DNA of 64,000 nucleotides from Cornus controversa (taxonomy: Eukaryota > Streptophyta > Magnoliopsida > Cornales > Cornaceae). The first letter of the stretch is position 1. Every line of letters begins with the position of its first letter. Location: assembly GCA_026545225.1 (NCBI GenBank), contig CM048847.1:4526001-4590000 (forward strand). The letters run 5' to 3'. The notes under the pieces were generated by a model, which saw nothing but the letters and a program-made list of their open reading frames with translations, was not told the DNA's origin and did no database searches. This document shows positions 23,197 through 34,994 of this stretch, piece by piece. The position numbers and the translations under genes were made by a program.

Positions 23197-24236
23197 TCCT
23201 AATGAAAGAGCAAAGTGTTGATATGGAATTGAATTGAGTTGGTAAAACTCCCAGAGTTGGTTGAGTTTAGACCTTTGGATTTGGTGATTAAGTCTCATTA
23301 GTGAGCAATGAAAAGATACCGCAAGGAAGTTTGCGAGTGTTTAAGTCCTTAGAGATACTTAGGGACTTATGAGATTGATGAGTGTTTTGCCGGGGTTGGC
23401 AATAGAGATTGAGATGGGATACAAGGAAGGCATATTGCCGGGGTTGGGCTAACTGGGAAAAATGGCCTAGCTAGACGTTTTTCTTGGATTAGTGCTTCTC
23501 TTACAATACGCTGGCTCTTGTGGATGTTAAGTTGTTTCGTCCGGATGACGACGGATAAAGAATTCCCAATAGTAGGGATATGTCACTGAAAGTGATTGGT
23601 ATTGATAGTCAAGGATACTACCTTCGGCTATAGATGCGGATAAATTAGTAGGTGTTTACCAATGAGTACAGAGGATGAGAGTAGGTTGGTTTGAACCACT
23701 CTAGATTTTGTGTTCTAGTATGTGTGTATACTAGGGGGACTGGGCCGTGTTTTACACGTTTGCTCAGGCAGAGGAGGTACCAGGACCGTGTATGGTCAGG
23801 GGTATTTTCCTAGTATTAGCCCAAGGGCTAGGGTTTTGATTTATGCATCATATGTCATATCATGCATGGTATGTGTTTATTTGATTAGCATGTTGTGTGT
23901 TATATGCTATGTGTTAAATATGATTCATGTAACTGAGCATTGCACTTTAGTGTTTCATTTTGCGTTGCATGGCTAGTAGTGACACGTAGTCACCTAGAGA
24001 GTTTTGGTTTTGAGAATTGGTAAGCCTAGGTAGAGGTTTGAACCCGAGTGGACTATGATGTTGAAATAGACACGTAGTGATGGACCTTGAAAGTATAAGT
24101 CTGGAATTGTGGGGTCCTAGACGAAGCAGTCAGGATCTTGGAGTCTCAAAGGAGATGCTGGAAAGGAATGGATAAATACCCGGGAAGCCGGAAACGTCCG
24201 TTAGGATTAATGGACGAGTAAGTAAATTGGATTCAT

Positions 24237-24817
24237 TCCTTGAGAAATGAGGTTGTGAAGTTAAGGGCATGAAAAACCCTAATCTTGGCACTAAATGCCA
24301 ATGGAATGTAGTCCAACAAAAATGGACGGGACTGGATGATTTGTTTTGACAAGTGCACTCCTTATGTGCCTTGACCTCAGTGGTGCGCTGTGATATGCGC
24401 ATGATTGATGCAGTTGGATCATAGTGTGGATATGATGCTAAGAGAAGGATGGGTTGATAGTGGGTGAGGATCCTGACATATGGTATCTGAAGTGAGGATA
24501 ATTTCTTACCGTGAAGGGGAGAGGTGGACGCAGTGGACGTGTAGACGCAGTGGGCTGCGGCCACTGTATGGCTGCTGTTTGGCTACTGTAGGTGACCTCA
24601 AGCTTTCATTGGTAGGGGTTGTCTAAAGTGAAGTGCTGATATGAAAGGAATTCTCTCTAATTGTCAACTGGCTCCTTGGTGTGAAGGATGAAAAAGGGTA
24701 AATAGTTCTCCTCTTGAATAATGAGATTGTGAGATCAGCGGGATGTGAGATCCTGGACTTGGCATTGGATTCCAGTGGGTTGTAGTCTATGAGACTGGGC
24801 AAGATTATGTGGCTTGC
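24237..24817 (+). repeat. Diverged direct repeat in the internal region
   Basis: About 24237-24345 (ccttgagaaatgaggttgtg, later cttggcactaaatgcc, gtagtccaac) is similar to about 24713-24817 (tcttgaataatgagattgtg, later cttggcattggattcc, gtagtctatg). They are about 476 bp apart and clearly diverged. Short gcgagtaca motifs follow the second copy twice (24822 and 24852). No function can be assigned. Confidence 0.55.
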
Positions 24818-25112
24818 TGCGGCGAGTACATTGTTATATAGTTTTGTATCGGCGAGTACACTGTCATGTGCCTTGCTGGTGAGTGCGCTTGTGATGTGCA
24901 CTGGGTTGATGTGGTTTGTGTTGTGATGATGCCCAGGATATTGGACTAAGCCCGGGAATGATATGCCAGAGATTGAAAGTCATGTTTGATAATGAAACAA
25001 TGACTTTGAGTATTGATGATCCCGAATTATAGGGGATATATCACTGTGAGTGATAGGAATGATTAGTCAAAGGTGTTGCCTTAGACTAGAGATAGAGATG
25101 GACTGGGTAGGT

Positions 25113-25169
25113 CTTGAGGTAGAGATTGTGGACTCTAGGGAGCAAGTGCTTCGGAGGAAAGTGAAAGTG
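25113..25169 (+). pseudogene. Possible chromovirus integrase C-terminal remnant
   Basis: A plus-strand frame reads EIVDSREQVLRRK followed by VKV. This resembles the segment near the end of plant chromovirus pol, where an ILD/IVD-x-RE-QVLRRK stretch precedes an IPxVKVxW strand. The frame then loses likeness and stops at about 25277. The later pol-end-like motif is in a different frame, so the region is broken and cannot encode an active integrase. The match is from memory of the family, not from a search. Confidence 0.5.
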
Positions 25170-25378
25170 AACCGAACATGGGGTTCGGAGTTGCCCAACC
25201 ATGTTACGAAAGCGGTTATATTGCCTTACGGCAGTTGGGGCGCATTGATTGTGCCAGACTTGAGTGTTATGAGTTAGGTGTTGCAGGTGTAACGCCTGGA
25301 GTATGTGGGAAGGGAAAGTGACGATCATTGGAGAGAATGACGTCTGGTAAGGATTGGTTTTGGAAAGACCATGACTAT

Positions 25379-25405
25379 GCTAATTTCGAGGACGAAATTC
25401 CTTGA
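25379..25405 (+). pseudogene. Pol C-terminal motif just before the polypurine tract
   Basis: The sequence ttcgaggacgaaattcc reads NFEDEIP followed by a stop, in a frame open for at least 20 codons upstream. The string ttcgaggacgaaatt immediately before the purine tract is typical of the 3' end of pol in plant Ty3/gypsy (chromovirus) elements. Its survival in an element without pol fits a deletion derivative. Confidence 0.6.
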
Positions 25406-25416
25406 AGGAGGGGAGG
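25404..25416 (+). promoter_or_regulatory. Polypurine tract
   Basis: GAAGGAGGGGAGG ends two bases before the TGTAAGG start of the 3' LTR. It would prime plus-strand DNA synthesis. Confidence 0.9.
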
Positions 25417-28149
25417 TTGTAAGGACCGGAATAATTTTGACCGGTTCCGGATGAATTTTGACCGGATTTATTTTTTCGAATAAATTAAATTCGGAAAGAT
25501 GTGGGTATATATATATATATATACATATATATTGGACGGAGGATGCATATATAAATATATATATGGAGATATGTATATTTATATGGAATATATTTATATT
25601 AAATTATAAATATATTTATTGAGTACATGCATTATTATATATACACATAAAAGTGTGTATATGTGTGGGCTTATATGCAAATATGAAGAAGTGTGGGTGC
25701 ACATGCATAATTATATGTATTGTGTAGCATATATCATATATATATTTATATATGAGTAATATGTGGACCAAAAGAGTGATGAGAAGATAAAAGACCCAAG
25801 TGGGTCGGCTGAAAGAGAAGAAAAGAAAAGGAAAAGAAGAAAGGAAAAAGAAAAGAAAAAGAAAAGAAAAAGAAGAGGGAAGAGGAGATCGGGGAGAGAG
25901 AAAGAGAGAGTGACGCCGAGAGAGAAGGGGCTTCGGTGCTCCGGCGGCTGCCCCGACGTGGGCCTCTCGACGGCCAGCCGCGGTTGGTGGCAGCGGCCGA
26001 AGGCGGTGGTTGCAGGTGAGCACGGTGGGGGTTTCACCTGGGCGACGGCGGTCGCGACGGCTGGGTTCGGCTGCAGCGGTCACGGCTGAGGCTCGTTTGG
26101 CCGTGGCGGGTGGCGACGGTGCTGGCGGCTCGGTCGGCTGGATCGCTGGGTTTAGCAGGTGAGTTGGGCTTCGGATGCTCACGGTGGATCTGGGTTTTCA
26201 CGGCTGTTTGGACAGCTTATTTGGGGTGGTTCACGGCGACAGTGGACGGTTCTCTTGGCCGAAAGTGCTGGGGTTTTGGGTGGTGTTTGGCTTGGTTGTA
26301 GCAATGTTCGACGGTGGAGACACGGCTGTGTTTGGTTCCGGGTTGGGTTTGGTTCATGATGGTCCGATCATGGTGGGTTTTCGGATGGTTTGACCGGGGG
26401 TTGACGGGGCTTCGGTTCGGGCTGGTGGTGCTCGGTTTTGTGGATTTGGGTGGTGGTTTTCCGGCGCGGATCTGGCTGGGGCCATTTGGCTGTGGCGGTT
26501 CGATTGGGTTCGACCATGTGGACTGTTTGGGTACTCGGCTGTTATGGGTTTTGCTTGGGCAGCCACATTTTTGGGCTGTTATGTGGTTGTGCATTGTTGT
26601 TGGATGGTTAACTTGGGTTTGTAGAGCTGGATAGGGCTGGTTTATGGGTTCCATTGTTTTGGATAAAGATGACTCGTTTGGATGATGCATCCGGTTTGTT
26701 TGGGTGGTTGATGGTTGAACCGGGTGGCGTTGACTGCCGGTTTGAAATTGTTTGGCGGTAGGTTGGGTTGTGAGTTGCTTTGGTTATCCGAACGAGAGGG
26801 ATTCACAGCAGGTTATGATTTGGTTGGACTTTGCTCACGGTTGGTGAGGAAGATGGTAGTTCACGGTGGTTGGACAGTGTGGGATTGATCGTATGGGCTT
26901 TGACCATAGGTTGGACCAAGCATGGAAACAAAAAGAGAAGGAACGAAAGCGGGTTCGTGGGTGACTTGGACACGGAACTGGATCGGGCTTGGAAATAGGC
27001 CGTTTTGCAGGCACGGACCGGTTGAGAGCGGGACTTAAGGCAAGTTGATTCTTGCCTCTATCTCCTACGTATATATTTTAAATACGTCGTTAATTTTACA
27101 TATGTTCCCTTAATTGTTCATATGTGGTATTTATATATATATATATAAGTGTGGTTATAGTATATGTATATATGGGTATATATATATATATATAATTGGG
27201 ATATTGAAGCATGCTAGATTTAAATGCTTGTGTACATTGTGATATTTATAGGTGTAGATTGCGCCCATGTCAAACATGCTAAATTATTTTATGTTTAGCT
27301 ATGTGTTATTGCTTATGCATAGGTGGATTTTATGCATGGATTTGGAATATGTATGTGATTATATATTGGAAAATGGTAGAGATGCATGCTAAATATGATT
27401 ATAGCCTCAATGAATATTTGAGAAGCATGGTTATGCGAAGTGTCATATATGTGCATAATACGTGTATAGGTGATGCAATATATATATGTTAATATATATA
27501 TGATGATTAGAATGAATGTTAGACACTTGGGATGAATGTATGCATTGAATGAGAGTATGACTATATTTATGCTAATGCATGTGCATATGTGATTTATATG
27601 CATGATTTGACATGTACGTGACTACATGTGGGATTACATGAATGAAATGCATGCTATCTGTATATAGAGAATGTATGCATGGGTGAAGCATGATAAAAAT
27701 GTGCTAAAGTTGAAGTGTTTTGCATATGTGAGGTGTTGTGCAAGTGTTGGAACATGTATGTGCGATATGTATTGGAATGTGGTGAAAAGTATGCTAAATA
27801 CTTCTTTTTAGTATTCATAAGCATGGGTTGATGCATGAAAATATTATGCTATGTATATATGCATCCATATTGCATATATGGGAGGGAAATGACACGTATA
27901 TGGTTACATGTGGGTTTATGTGGAGATGGAATGCATGCTATGTGCTTTTAAACTAGTTTAGGCATTGTGAGGCATGAACATTGAAATGTTTAGTTATTAT
28001 ATGTTCGAAATGCATATATGGTGCTGCTGTGAGGAAACGGGGAAGTGTGGTTGAATAACTTAGAGTAGGTCAATACTCGGTCCCGATGAGAGCATTGGAG
28101 TGGTAACGTCATCTTGGAGTAGGTAAATACTCAATGACGGTGGTCTACT

Positions 28150-28447
28150 CGCCTTGGAGTATGTGATTTACTCGGCGAGAAAAGCTATCTAACCGCCTTG
28201 GAGTATGTGATTTACTCGGCGAGGAAAACGATCTAACCGCCTTGGAGTATGTGATTTACTCGGCGAGGAAAAGCGATCTAACCGCCTTGGAGTATGTGAT
28301 TTACTCGGCGAGGAAAAGCGATCTAACCGCCTTGGAGTATGTGATTTACTCGGCGAGGAAAAACTATCTAACCGCCTTGAAGTATGTGATTTACTCGGCG
28401 AGGAAAACTATCTAATCGCCTTGGAGTATGTGATGACTCGGTGAGGG
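28150..28447 (+). repeat. 44-45 bp hairpin-forming tandem repeats, 3' LTR
   Basis: Copy of the array in the 5' LTR, with the same seven units, the same order of linker variants (gctatc, acgatc, agcgatc, agcgatc, aactatc, actatc) and no unit gained or lost. The two array copies have therefore not changed in length since insertion. Confidence 0.92.
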
Positions 28448-29545
28448 AGTTGGAATTGTGTGGGAGGCGTCTCGGTCACATGATTGGTTAAGAATCATGT
28501 TAGGGTATTTGATTGAGTCCGAGAGAGGGACGAGTGTGTGAACATGCTTACTTTATCTATTGTGAAGCATGCGATGTATTTAACGCATTCTTATATTTAT
28601 ATGCGTTTCTTGTGAATAAACCTGATATATGTTGGATGTTTGCTTCTAAGCATGTTTTACGGTTCAAATGCATCTTCATTGTATTTGTGATTGCTACTTG
28701 ACGAGTAGGAGATGTGGTAGTTGATTTACCTCGTTTATGTAAACGTGTTGACATATATGTTCTATACACATGTTGATGCCTGATGTTTACTGCTTTCAAG
28801 CATGTTGAAAATGATTTCTAAAATCATGTATAGTGGATTTTGTATGCTCGTATGTGCTAGAGTAGCCACATACATCATTGGTTCATGCATGCTAGGTAGA
28901 GCATGGTCTTAGATATGGTGATATATTTAAGTGCATGTATATTTTTGAGAATATGTGAGGATCGACCTGCTGCAGCGGTGATAGTACGGTTCTACATACC
29001 TTGTTGGGCCTTTGAGCTCACCCCCTCCCAGGTTTTGCAGGTATTGCTGGTTTTGGAGTCAGTTGGGGAAACTGACAGCACCGGTTACAGAGGTAGTGTT
29101 TCGATTCCTTAGAATCTAATGTATGTCCAGGATAGTGGATAGATAGATGCTTTACATTTGGATTAAATGTATAAAGCGATTATATTGATTCAGTTCCTTC
29201 AATTGTATTTATTCATGTGATGTATGTATTAAATACGGACATTCAAGGACTGAGACATGTGTTTATGATTGTCTTATGCATGTGTAGAAATATTGGGGGG
29301 ACACGGGCCCAGAAGTGTCCATTTTTATTGTTTAGATATAAATGCTGGGGGGACACGTGCCCAGAAGTGTCCATATAAATTGTGAAACAGGTATATCATG
29401 CCAAGAGCTGATTATTTAGAATGGGTCATGCCCAATTTTCATAAAAATGATAGGAAGTTGAGGTTGCATGATCAGGTGGAGGTTATGTCGTGAGGGTGAT
29501 CTCACGGGGTTCACACCTCGATTTTCGGGTCTCGGGAATCGGGGC

Positions 29546-29566
29546 GTGACAGGATGGTATCAGAGC
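29546..29566 (+). other. Relic LTR end plus PBS-like site inside 3' LTR
   Basis: Same arrangement as in the 5' LTR: cggggcgTGACA, three bases, TGGTATCAGAGC. It lies 106 bp before the LTR end. Its presence in both LTRs means it belongs to the element's LTR and was copied on insertion. Confidence 0.8.
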
Positions 29567-29657
29567 ATGATACTTTATAAAGGGTCAAAAGGGTCCATTA
29601 GGACTAATGGGCGGGTTAACCTCCGGTTTCCCGGGAGCCGGGGATCGGGGCGTTACA

Positions 29658-29662
29658 TTGGC
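29658..29662 (+). other. Target site duplication, right copy (ttggc)
   Basis: Five bases after TTACA that match 18582-18586. The satellite then continues with aattgtttcttttac, exactly where the left arm broke off. Confidence 0.95.
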
Positions 29663-32313
29663 AATTGTTTCTTTTACTTTTCCAGATGGTTGAAGTTGGC
29701 ATAGAGCACCATACGGTTGTGATCATTCATGAGTGCAACAAGGAATTACTCTTTTCGGATCGACATGCTCGTCGTTTCTTTGGGACGCTTTGATGGTTTC
29801 ATTTAGAAAAAAGCAGCGTACGATTAGTATTATGGCACGACTTCTCTTGGAATGCGATTTTTGAATCAAAACAACTCAAATGAAACAAGTTTAAAATGGT
29901 CGGTAGCTTGCTAATTGTTTCCTTTAGATGTCCAAACGGTCGAATTTGGAACGAAGCACCATACGGTTGTGATGAAGATCGGATTGACTTATTCGTCACT
30001 TCTTTTGGATGCTTTGATGGTCTAATTTGGAAAAAAGAAACTTACGATTCTGATTATGGCACGACTTCTCAAGGAATGGGTTTTTGAATCAGAACAACTC
30101 AAACTAAACTTGTTTGAAATCATCGATAGCTTGGGAATTGTTTCTTTTACTTGTCCAGATGGTTGAAGTTGGCATAGAGCACCATACGGTTGTGATCATG
30201 CATGAGTGCAGCATGGAATTACTCTTTTCGATTCAAGACGTCCTGACGGTTGAATTTGGGATAAAGCAACGTATAATTCTAGGTATGGCACGATTTCAGG
30301 TGGATTGGGACTTTTCGAATCAGGACAAATCGAACGAAACAAGTTCGAAACCGTTGTTGTCATTCTTTATTCTTCTGGAAATCCAGATGGTCAATTCTAG
30401 CACAAAGCGCCATATGGTTGTCCTCATGCCTGATTATTGCAAGCAATTGTTCTTTCGACTCAGAACAACTCAAACAAACATGGACGAAGATCGAATCGAC
30501 ATGCTCGTCATTTCTTTGGGACGCTTTGATGGTTTCATTTAGAAAAAAGCAGCGTACGATTAGTATTATGGCACGACTTCTCTTGGAATGCGATTTTCGA
30601 ATCAAAACAACTCAAATGAAACAAGTTTAAAATGGTCGGTAGCTTGCTAATTGTTTCGTTTAGATGTCCAAACGGTCGAATTTGGAACAAAGCACCATAC
30701 GGTTGTGATGAAGATCGGATTGACATGTTCCTCACTTCTTTTGGATGCTTTGATGGGCTAATTTGGAAAAAAGAAACTTTCGATTCTGATTATGGCACGA
30801 CTTCTCAAGGAATGGGTTTTTGAATCAGAACAACTCAAACTAAACTTGTTTAAAATCCTCGATAGCTTGGCAATTGTTTCTTTTACTTTTCCAGATGGTT
30901 GAAGTTGGCATAGAGCACCATACGGTTGTGATCATTCATGAGTGCAACAAGGAATTACTCTTTTCGGATCGACATGCTCGTCGTTTCTTTGGGACGCTTT
31001 GATGGTTTCATTTAGAAAAAAGCAGCGTACGATTAGTATTATGGCACGACTTCTCTTGGAATGCGATTTTTGAATCAAAACAACTCAAATGAAACAAGTT
31101 TAAAATGGTCGGTAGCTTGCTAATTGTTTCCTTTAGATGTCCAAACGGTCGAATTTGGAACAAAGCACCATACGGTTGTGATGAAGATCGGATTGACTTA
31201 TTCGTCACTTCTTTTGGATGCTTTGATGGTCTAATTTGGAAAAAAGAAACTTACGATTCTGATTATGGCACGACTTCTCAAGGAATGGGTTTTTGAATCA
31301 GAACAACTCAAACTAAACTTGTTTGAAATCATCGATAGCTTGGGAATTGTTTCTTTTACTTGTCCAGATGGTTGAAGTTGGCATAGAGCACCATACGGTT
31401 GTGATCATGCATGAGTGCAGCATGGAATTACTCTTTTCGATTCAAGACGTCCTGACGGTTGAATTTGGGATAAAGCAACGTATAATTCTAGGTATGGCAC
31501 GATTTCAGGTGGATTGGGACTTTTCGAATCAGGACAAATCGAACGAAACAAGTTCGAAACCGTTGTTGTCATTCTCTATTCTTCTGGAAATCCAGATGGT
31601 CAATTCTAGCACAAAGCGCCATATGGTTGTCCTCATGCCTGATTATTGCAAGCAATTGTTCTTTCGACTCAGAACAACTCAAACAAAGATGGACGAAGAT
31701 CGAATCGACATGCTCGTCATTTCTTTGGGACGCTTTGATGGTTTCATTTAGAAAAAAGCAGCGTACGATTAGTATTATGGCACGACTTCTCTTGGAATGC
31801 GATTTTCGAATCAAAACAACTCAAATGAAACAAGTTTAAAATGGTCGGTAGCTTGCTAATTGTTTCGTTTAGATGTCCAAACGGTCGAATTTGGAACAAA
31901 GCACCATACGGTTGTGATGAAGATCGGATTGACATGTTCCTCACTTCTTTTGGATGCTTTGATGGGCTAATTTGGAAAAAAGAAACTTTCGATTCTGATT
32001 ATGGCACGACTTCTCAAGGAATGGGTTTTTGAATCAGAACAACTCAAACTAAACTTGTTTAAAATCCTCGATAGCTTGGCAATTGTTTCTTTTACTTTTC
32101 CAGATGGTTGAAGTTGGCATAGAGCACCATACGGTTGTGATCATTCATGAGTGCAACAAGGAATTACTCTTTTCGGATCGACATGCTCGTCGTTTCTTTG
32201 GGACGCTTTGATGGTTTCATTTAGAAAAAAGCAGCGTACGATTAGTATTATGGCACGACTTCTCTTGGAATGCGATTTTTGAATCAAAACAACTCAAATG
32301 AAACAAGTTTAAA
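29663..32313 (+). repeat. Rest of the interrupted S unit, then two L1-S repeats
   Basis: The remaining D monomer runs on to the A start at 29896. Then come L1 (29896), S (30632), L1 (31105) and S (31841). The L1 at 29896 has private changes (ttggaacgaagc near 29948, cattctttattc near 30361). Confidence 0.93.
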
Positions 32314-34994
32314 ATGGTCGGTAGCTTGCTAATTGTTTCCTTTAGAAGTCCAAACGGTCGAATTTGGAAGAAAGCACCATACGGTTGTGATGAAGATCGG
32401 ATTGACTTGTTCGTCACTTCTTTTGGATGCTTTGATGGTCTAATTTGGAAAAAAGAAACTTACGATTCTGATTATGGCATGACATCTCAAGGAATGAGTT
32501 TTTGAATCAGAACAACTCAAACTAAACTTGTTTAAAATCATCGATAGCTTGGGAATTGTTTCTTTTACTTGTCCAGATGGTTGAAGTTGGCATAGAGCAC
32601 TATACGGTTGTGATCATGCATGAGTGCAGCATGGAATTACTCTTTTCGATTCAAGACGTCCTGACGGTTGAATTTGGCATAAAGCAACGTATAATTCTAA
32701 GTATGGCACGATTTCACGTGGATTGGGACTTTTTGAATCAGGACAAGTCAAACGAAACAAGTTCGAAACCGTTGTTGTCATTCTCTATTCTTCTGGAAAT
32801 CTAGATGGTCAATTCTAGCACAAAGCGCCATATGGTTGTCGTCATGCCTGATTATTGCAACCAATTGTTCTTTCGACTCAGAATAACTCAAACAAACATG
32901 GATGAAGATCGGATTGACATGCTCGTCGTTTCTTTGGGACGCTTTGATGGTTTCATTTAGAAAAAAGTTGCGTACGATTAGTATTATGGCACAACTTCTC
33001 TTGGAATGCGGTTTTCGAATCAAAACAACTCAAATGAAATAAGTTTAAAATAGTTGGTAGCTTGCTAATTGTTTCCTTTAGATGTCCAAACGGTCGAATT
33101 TGGAACAAAGCACCATACGATTGTGATGAAGATCGGATTGACTTATTCGTCACCTCTTTTGGATGCTTTGATGGTCTAATTTGGAAAAAAGAAACTTACG
33201 ATTCTGATTATGGCACGACTTCTCAAGGAATGGGTTTTTGAATCAGAAGAACTCAAACTAAACTTGTTTAAAATCATCGATAGCTTGGGAATTGTTTCTT
33301 TTACTTGTCCAGATGGTTGAAGTTGGCATAGAGCACCATACGGTTGTGATCATGCATGAGTGCAGCATAGAATTACTCTTTTTGATTCAAGACGTCCTGA
33401 CGGTTGAATTTGGCATAAAGCAACGTATAATTCTAGGTAAGGCACGATTTCAGGTGGATTGGGACTTTTCGAATCAGGACAAGTCAAACGAAACAAGTTT
33501 GAAACCGTTGTTGTCATTCTCTATTCTTCTGGAAATCCAGATGGTCAATTCTAGCACAAAGCGCCATACGGTTGTCGTCATGCCTGATTATTGCAAGCAA
33601 TTGTTCTTTCGACTCAGAACAACTCAAACAAACATGGATGAAGATCGGATCGACATGCTCGTCGTTTCTTTGGGACGCTTTGATGGTTTCATTTAGAAAA
33701 AAGCAGCGTACGATTAGTATTATGGCACGACTTCTCTTGGAATGCAATTTTTGAATCAAAACAACTCAAATGAAACAAGTTTAAAATGGTCGGTAGCTTG
33801 CTAATTGTTTCCTTTAGATGTCCAAACGGTCGAATTTGGAACAAAGCACCATACGGTTGTGATGAAGATCGGATTGACTTATTCGTCACTTCTTTTGGAT
33901 GCTTTGATGGTCTAATTTGGAAAAAAGAAACTTACGATTCTGATTATGGCACGACTTCTCAAGGAATGGGTTTTTGAATCAGAACAACTCAAACTAAACT
34001 TGTTTGAAATCATCGATAGCTTGGGAATTGTTTCTTTTACTTGTCCAGATGGTTGAAGTTGGCATAGAGCACCATACGGTTGTGATCATGCATGAGTGCA
34101 GCATGGAATTACTCTTTTCGATTCAAGACGTCCTGACGGTTGAATTTGGGATAAAGCAACGTATAATTCTAGGTATGGCACTATTTCAGGTGGATTGGGA
34201 CTTTTCGAATCAGGACAAATCGAACGAAACAAGTTCGAAACCGTTGTTGTCATTCTCTATTCTTCTGGAAATCCAGATGGTCAATTCTAGCACAAAGCGC
34301 CATATGGTTGTCCTCATGCCTGATTATTGCAAGCAATTGTTCTTTCAACTCAGAACAACTCAAACAAACATGGACGAAGATCGAATCGACATGCTCGTCA
34401 TTTCTTTGGGACGCTTTGATGGTTTCATTTAGAAAAAAGCAGCGTACGATTAGTATTATGGCACGACTTCTCTTGGAATGCGATTTTCGAATCAAAACAA
34501 CTCAAATGAAACAAGTTTAAAATGGTCGGTAGCTTGCTAATTGTTTCGTTTAGATGTCCAAACGGTCGAATTTGGAACAAAGCACCATACGGTTGTGATG
34601 AAGATCGGATTGACATGTTCCTCACTTCTTTTGGATGCTTTGATGGGCTAATTTGGAAAAAAGAAACTTTTGATTCTGATTATGGCACGACTTCTCAAGG
34701 AATGGGTTTTTGAATCAGAACAACTCAAACTAAACTTGTTTAAAATCCTCGATAGCTTGGCAATTGTTTCTTTTACTTTTCCAGATGGTTGAAGTTGGCA
34801 TAGAGCACCATACGGTTGTGATCATTCATGAGTGCAACAAGGAATTACTCTTTTCGGATCGACATGCTCGTCGTTTCTTTGGGACGCTTTGATGGTTTCA
34901 TTTAGAAAAAAGCAGCGTACGATTAGTATTATGGCACGACTTCTCTTGGAATGCGATTTTTGAATCAAAACAACTCAAATGAAACAAGTTTAAA
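32314..34994 (+). repeat. HOR cassette L3-L2-L1-S, copy 3
   Basis: Units start at 32314, 33050, 33786 and 34522, each of standard length, for 2681 bp in total. The L3 keeps the T that is missing in copies 1 and 2. The L2 A monomer carries catacgattg (near 33113). The L1 is the first with ggcactatttcagg and tttcaactcag, variants absent from the left arm. Confidence 0.92.

Larger units (their letters stand above)
22851..25417 (+). other. Internal region of the element, mostly non-coding
   Basis: These 2567 bp lie between the LTRs. From left to right: the PBS, a series of related hairpins (22867-23196), unassigned sequence (23200-24200), a pair of diverged repeats (about 24237-24345 and 24713-24817), a pol-like relic (25113-25169), a pol-end-like motif (25379-25405) and the polypurine tract. 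Stops are frequent in all frames; the longest frame is a minus-strand one of 144 codons with no likeness to a retroelement protein. An autonomous Ty3/gypsy element would need at least about 4 kb here. Between 23200 and 24200 I see nothing beyond scattered short inverted repeats, including CTAGTAT/ATACTAG at 23715-23734. Confidence 0.85.
18587..29657 (+). mobile_element. Non-autonomous LTR retrotransposon, LARD-like (11071 bp)
   Basis: A complete element: a 4264 bp 5' LTR, a primer-binding site matching plant initiator tRNA-Met, a 2567 bp internal region, a polypurine tract, a 4240 bp 3' LTR and 5-bp target duplications. The ends are TGTAA...TTACA. No frame encodes gag, protease, reverse transcriptase, RNase H or a full integrase. 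Very long LTRs with a short non-coding centre are the known layout of LARD elements, which are thought to move using proteins of related autonomous elements. A short pol-like stretch and the motif before the polypurine tract point to a Ty3/gypsy chromovirus parent, possibly the Tekay/Del lineage; that is inference. The near-identical LTRs show recent insertion. Confidence 0.93.
25418..29657 (+). mobile_element. 3' LTR (4240 bp)
   Basis: Same layout as the 5' LTR, shifted by 6831 bp before the TA indel and 6807 bp after it. The substitutions I found are 18634 A/25465 G, 18646 T/25477 C, 19462 C/26293 T and 19520 A/26351 G. Most other long frames translate identically in the two copies. It ends TTACA at 29657, next to the right target duplication. 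Confidence 0.94.

Noticed and set aside
24130..24564. 144-codon minus-strand frame in the internal region, as a captured gene
   Set aside because: It is antisense to the element, has no recognisable domain and lies over a diverged non-coding repeat. The frame length is not remarkable for the region.
23200..25050. Many further 5-6 bp hairpins (for example 23246-23258, 23583-23595, 23979-23993, 24286-24300)
   Set aside because: A rough count predicts about a dozen 5-bp stems with short loops by chance in 2.5 kb, so single cases are not evidence. Only the repeated TAGGT family and the 7-bp stems were kept.
18587..29657. Two independent solo-LTR insertions
   Set aside because: PBS and polypurine tract lie correctly between the two LTRs, and the target duplication is found only at the outer ends.
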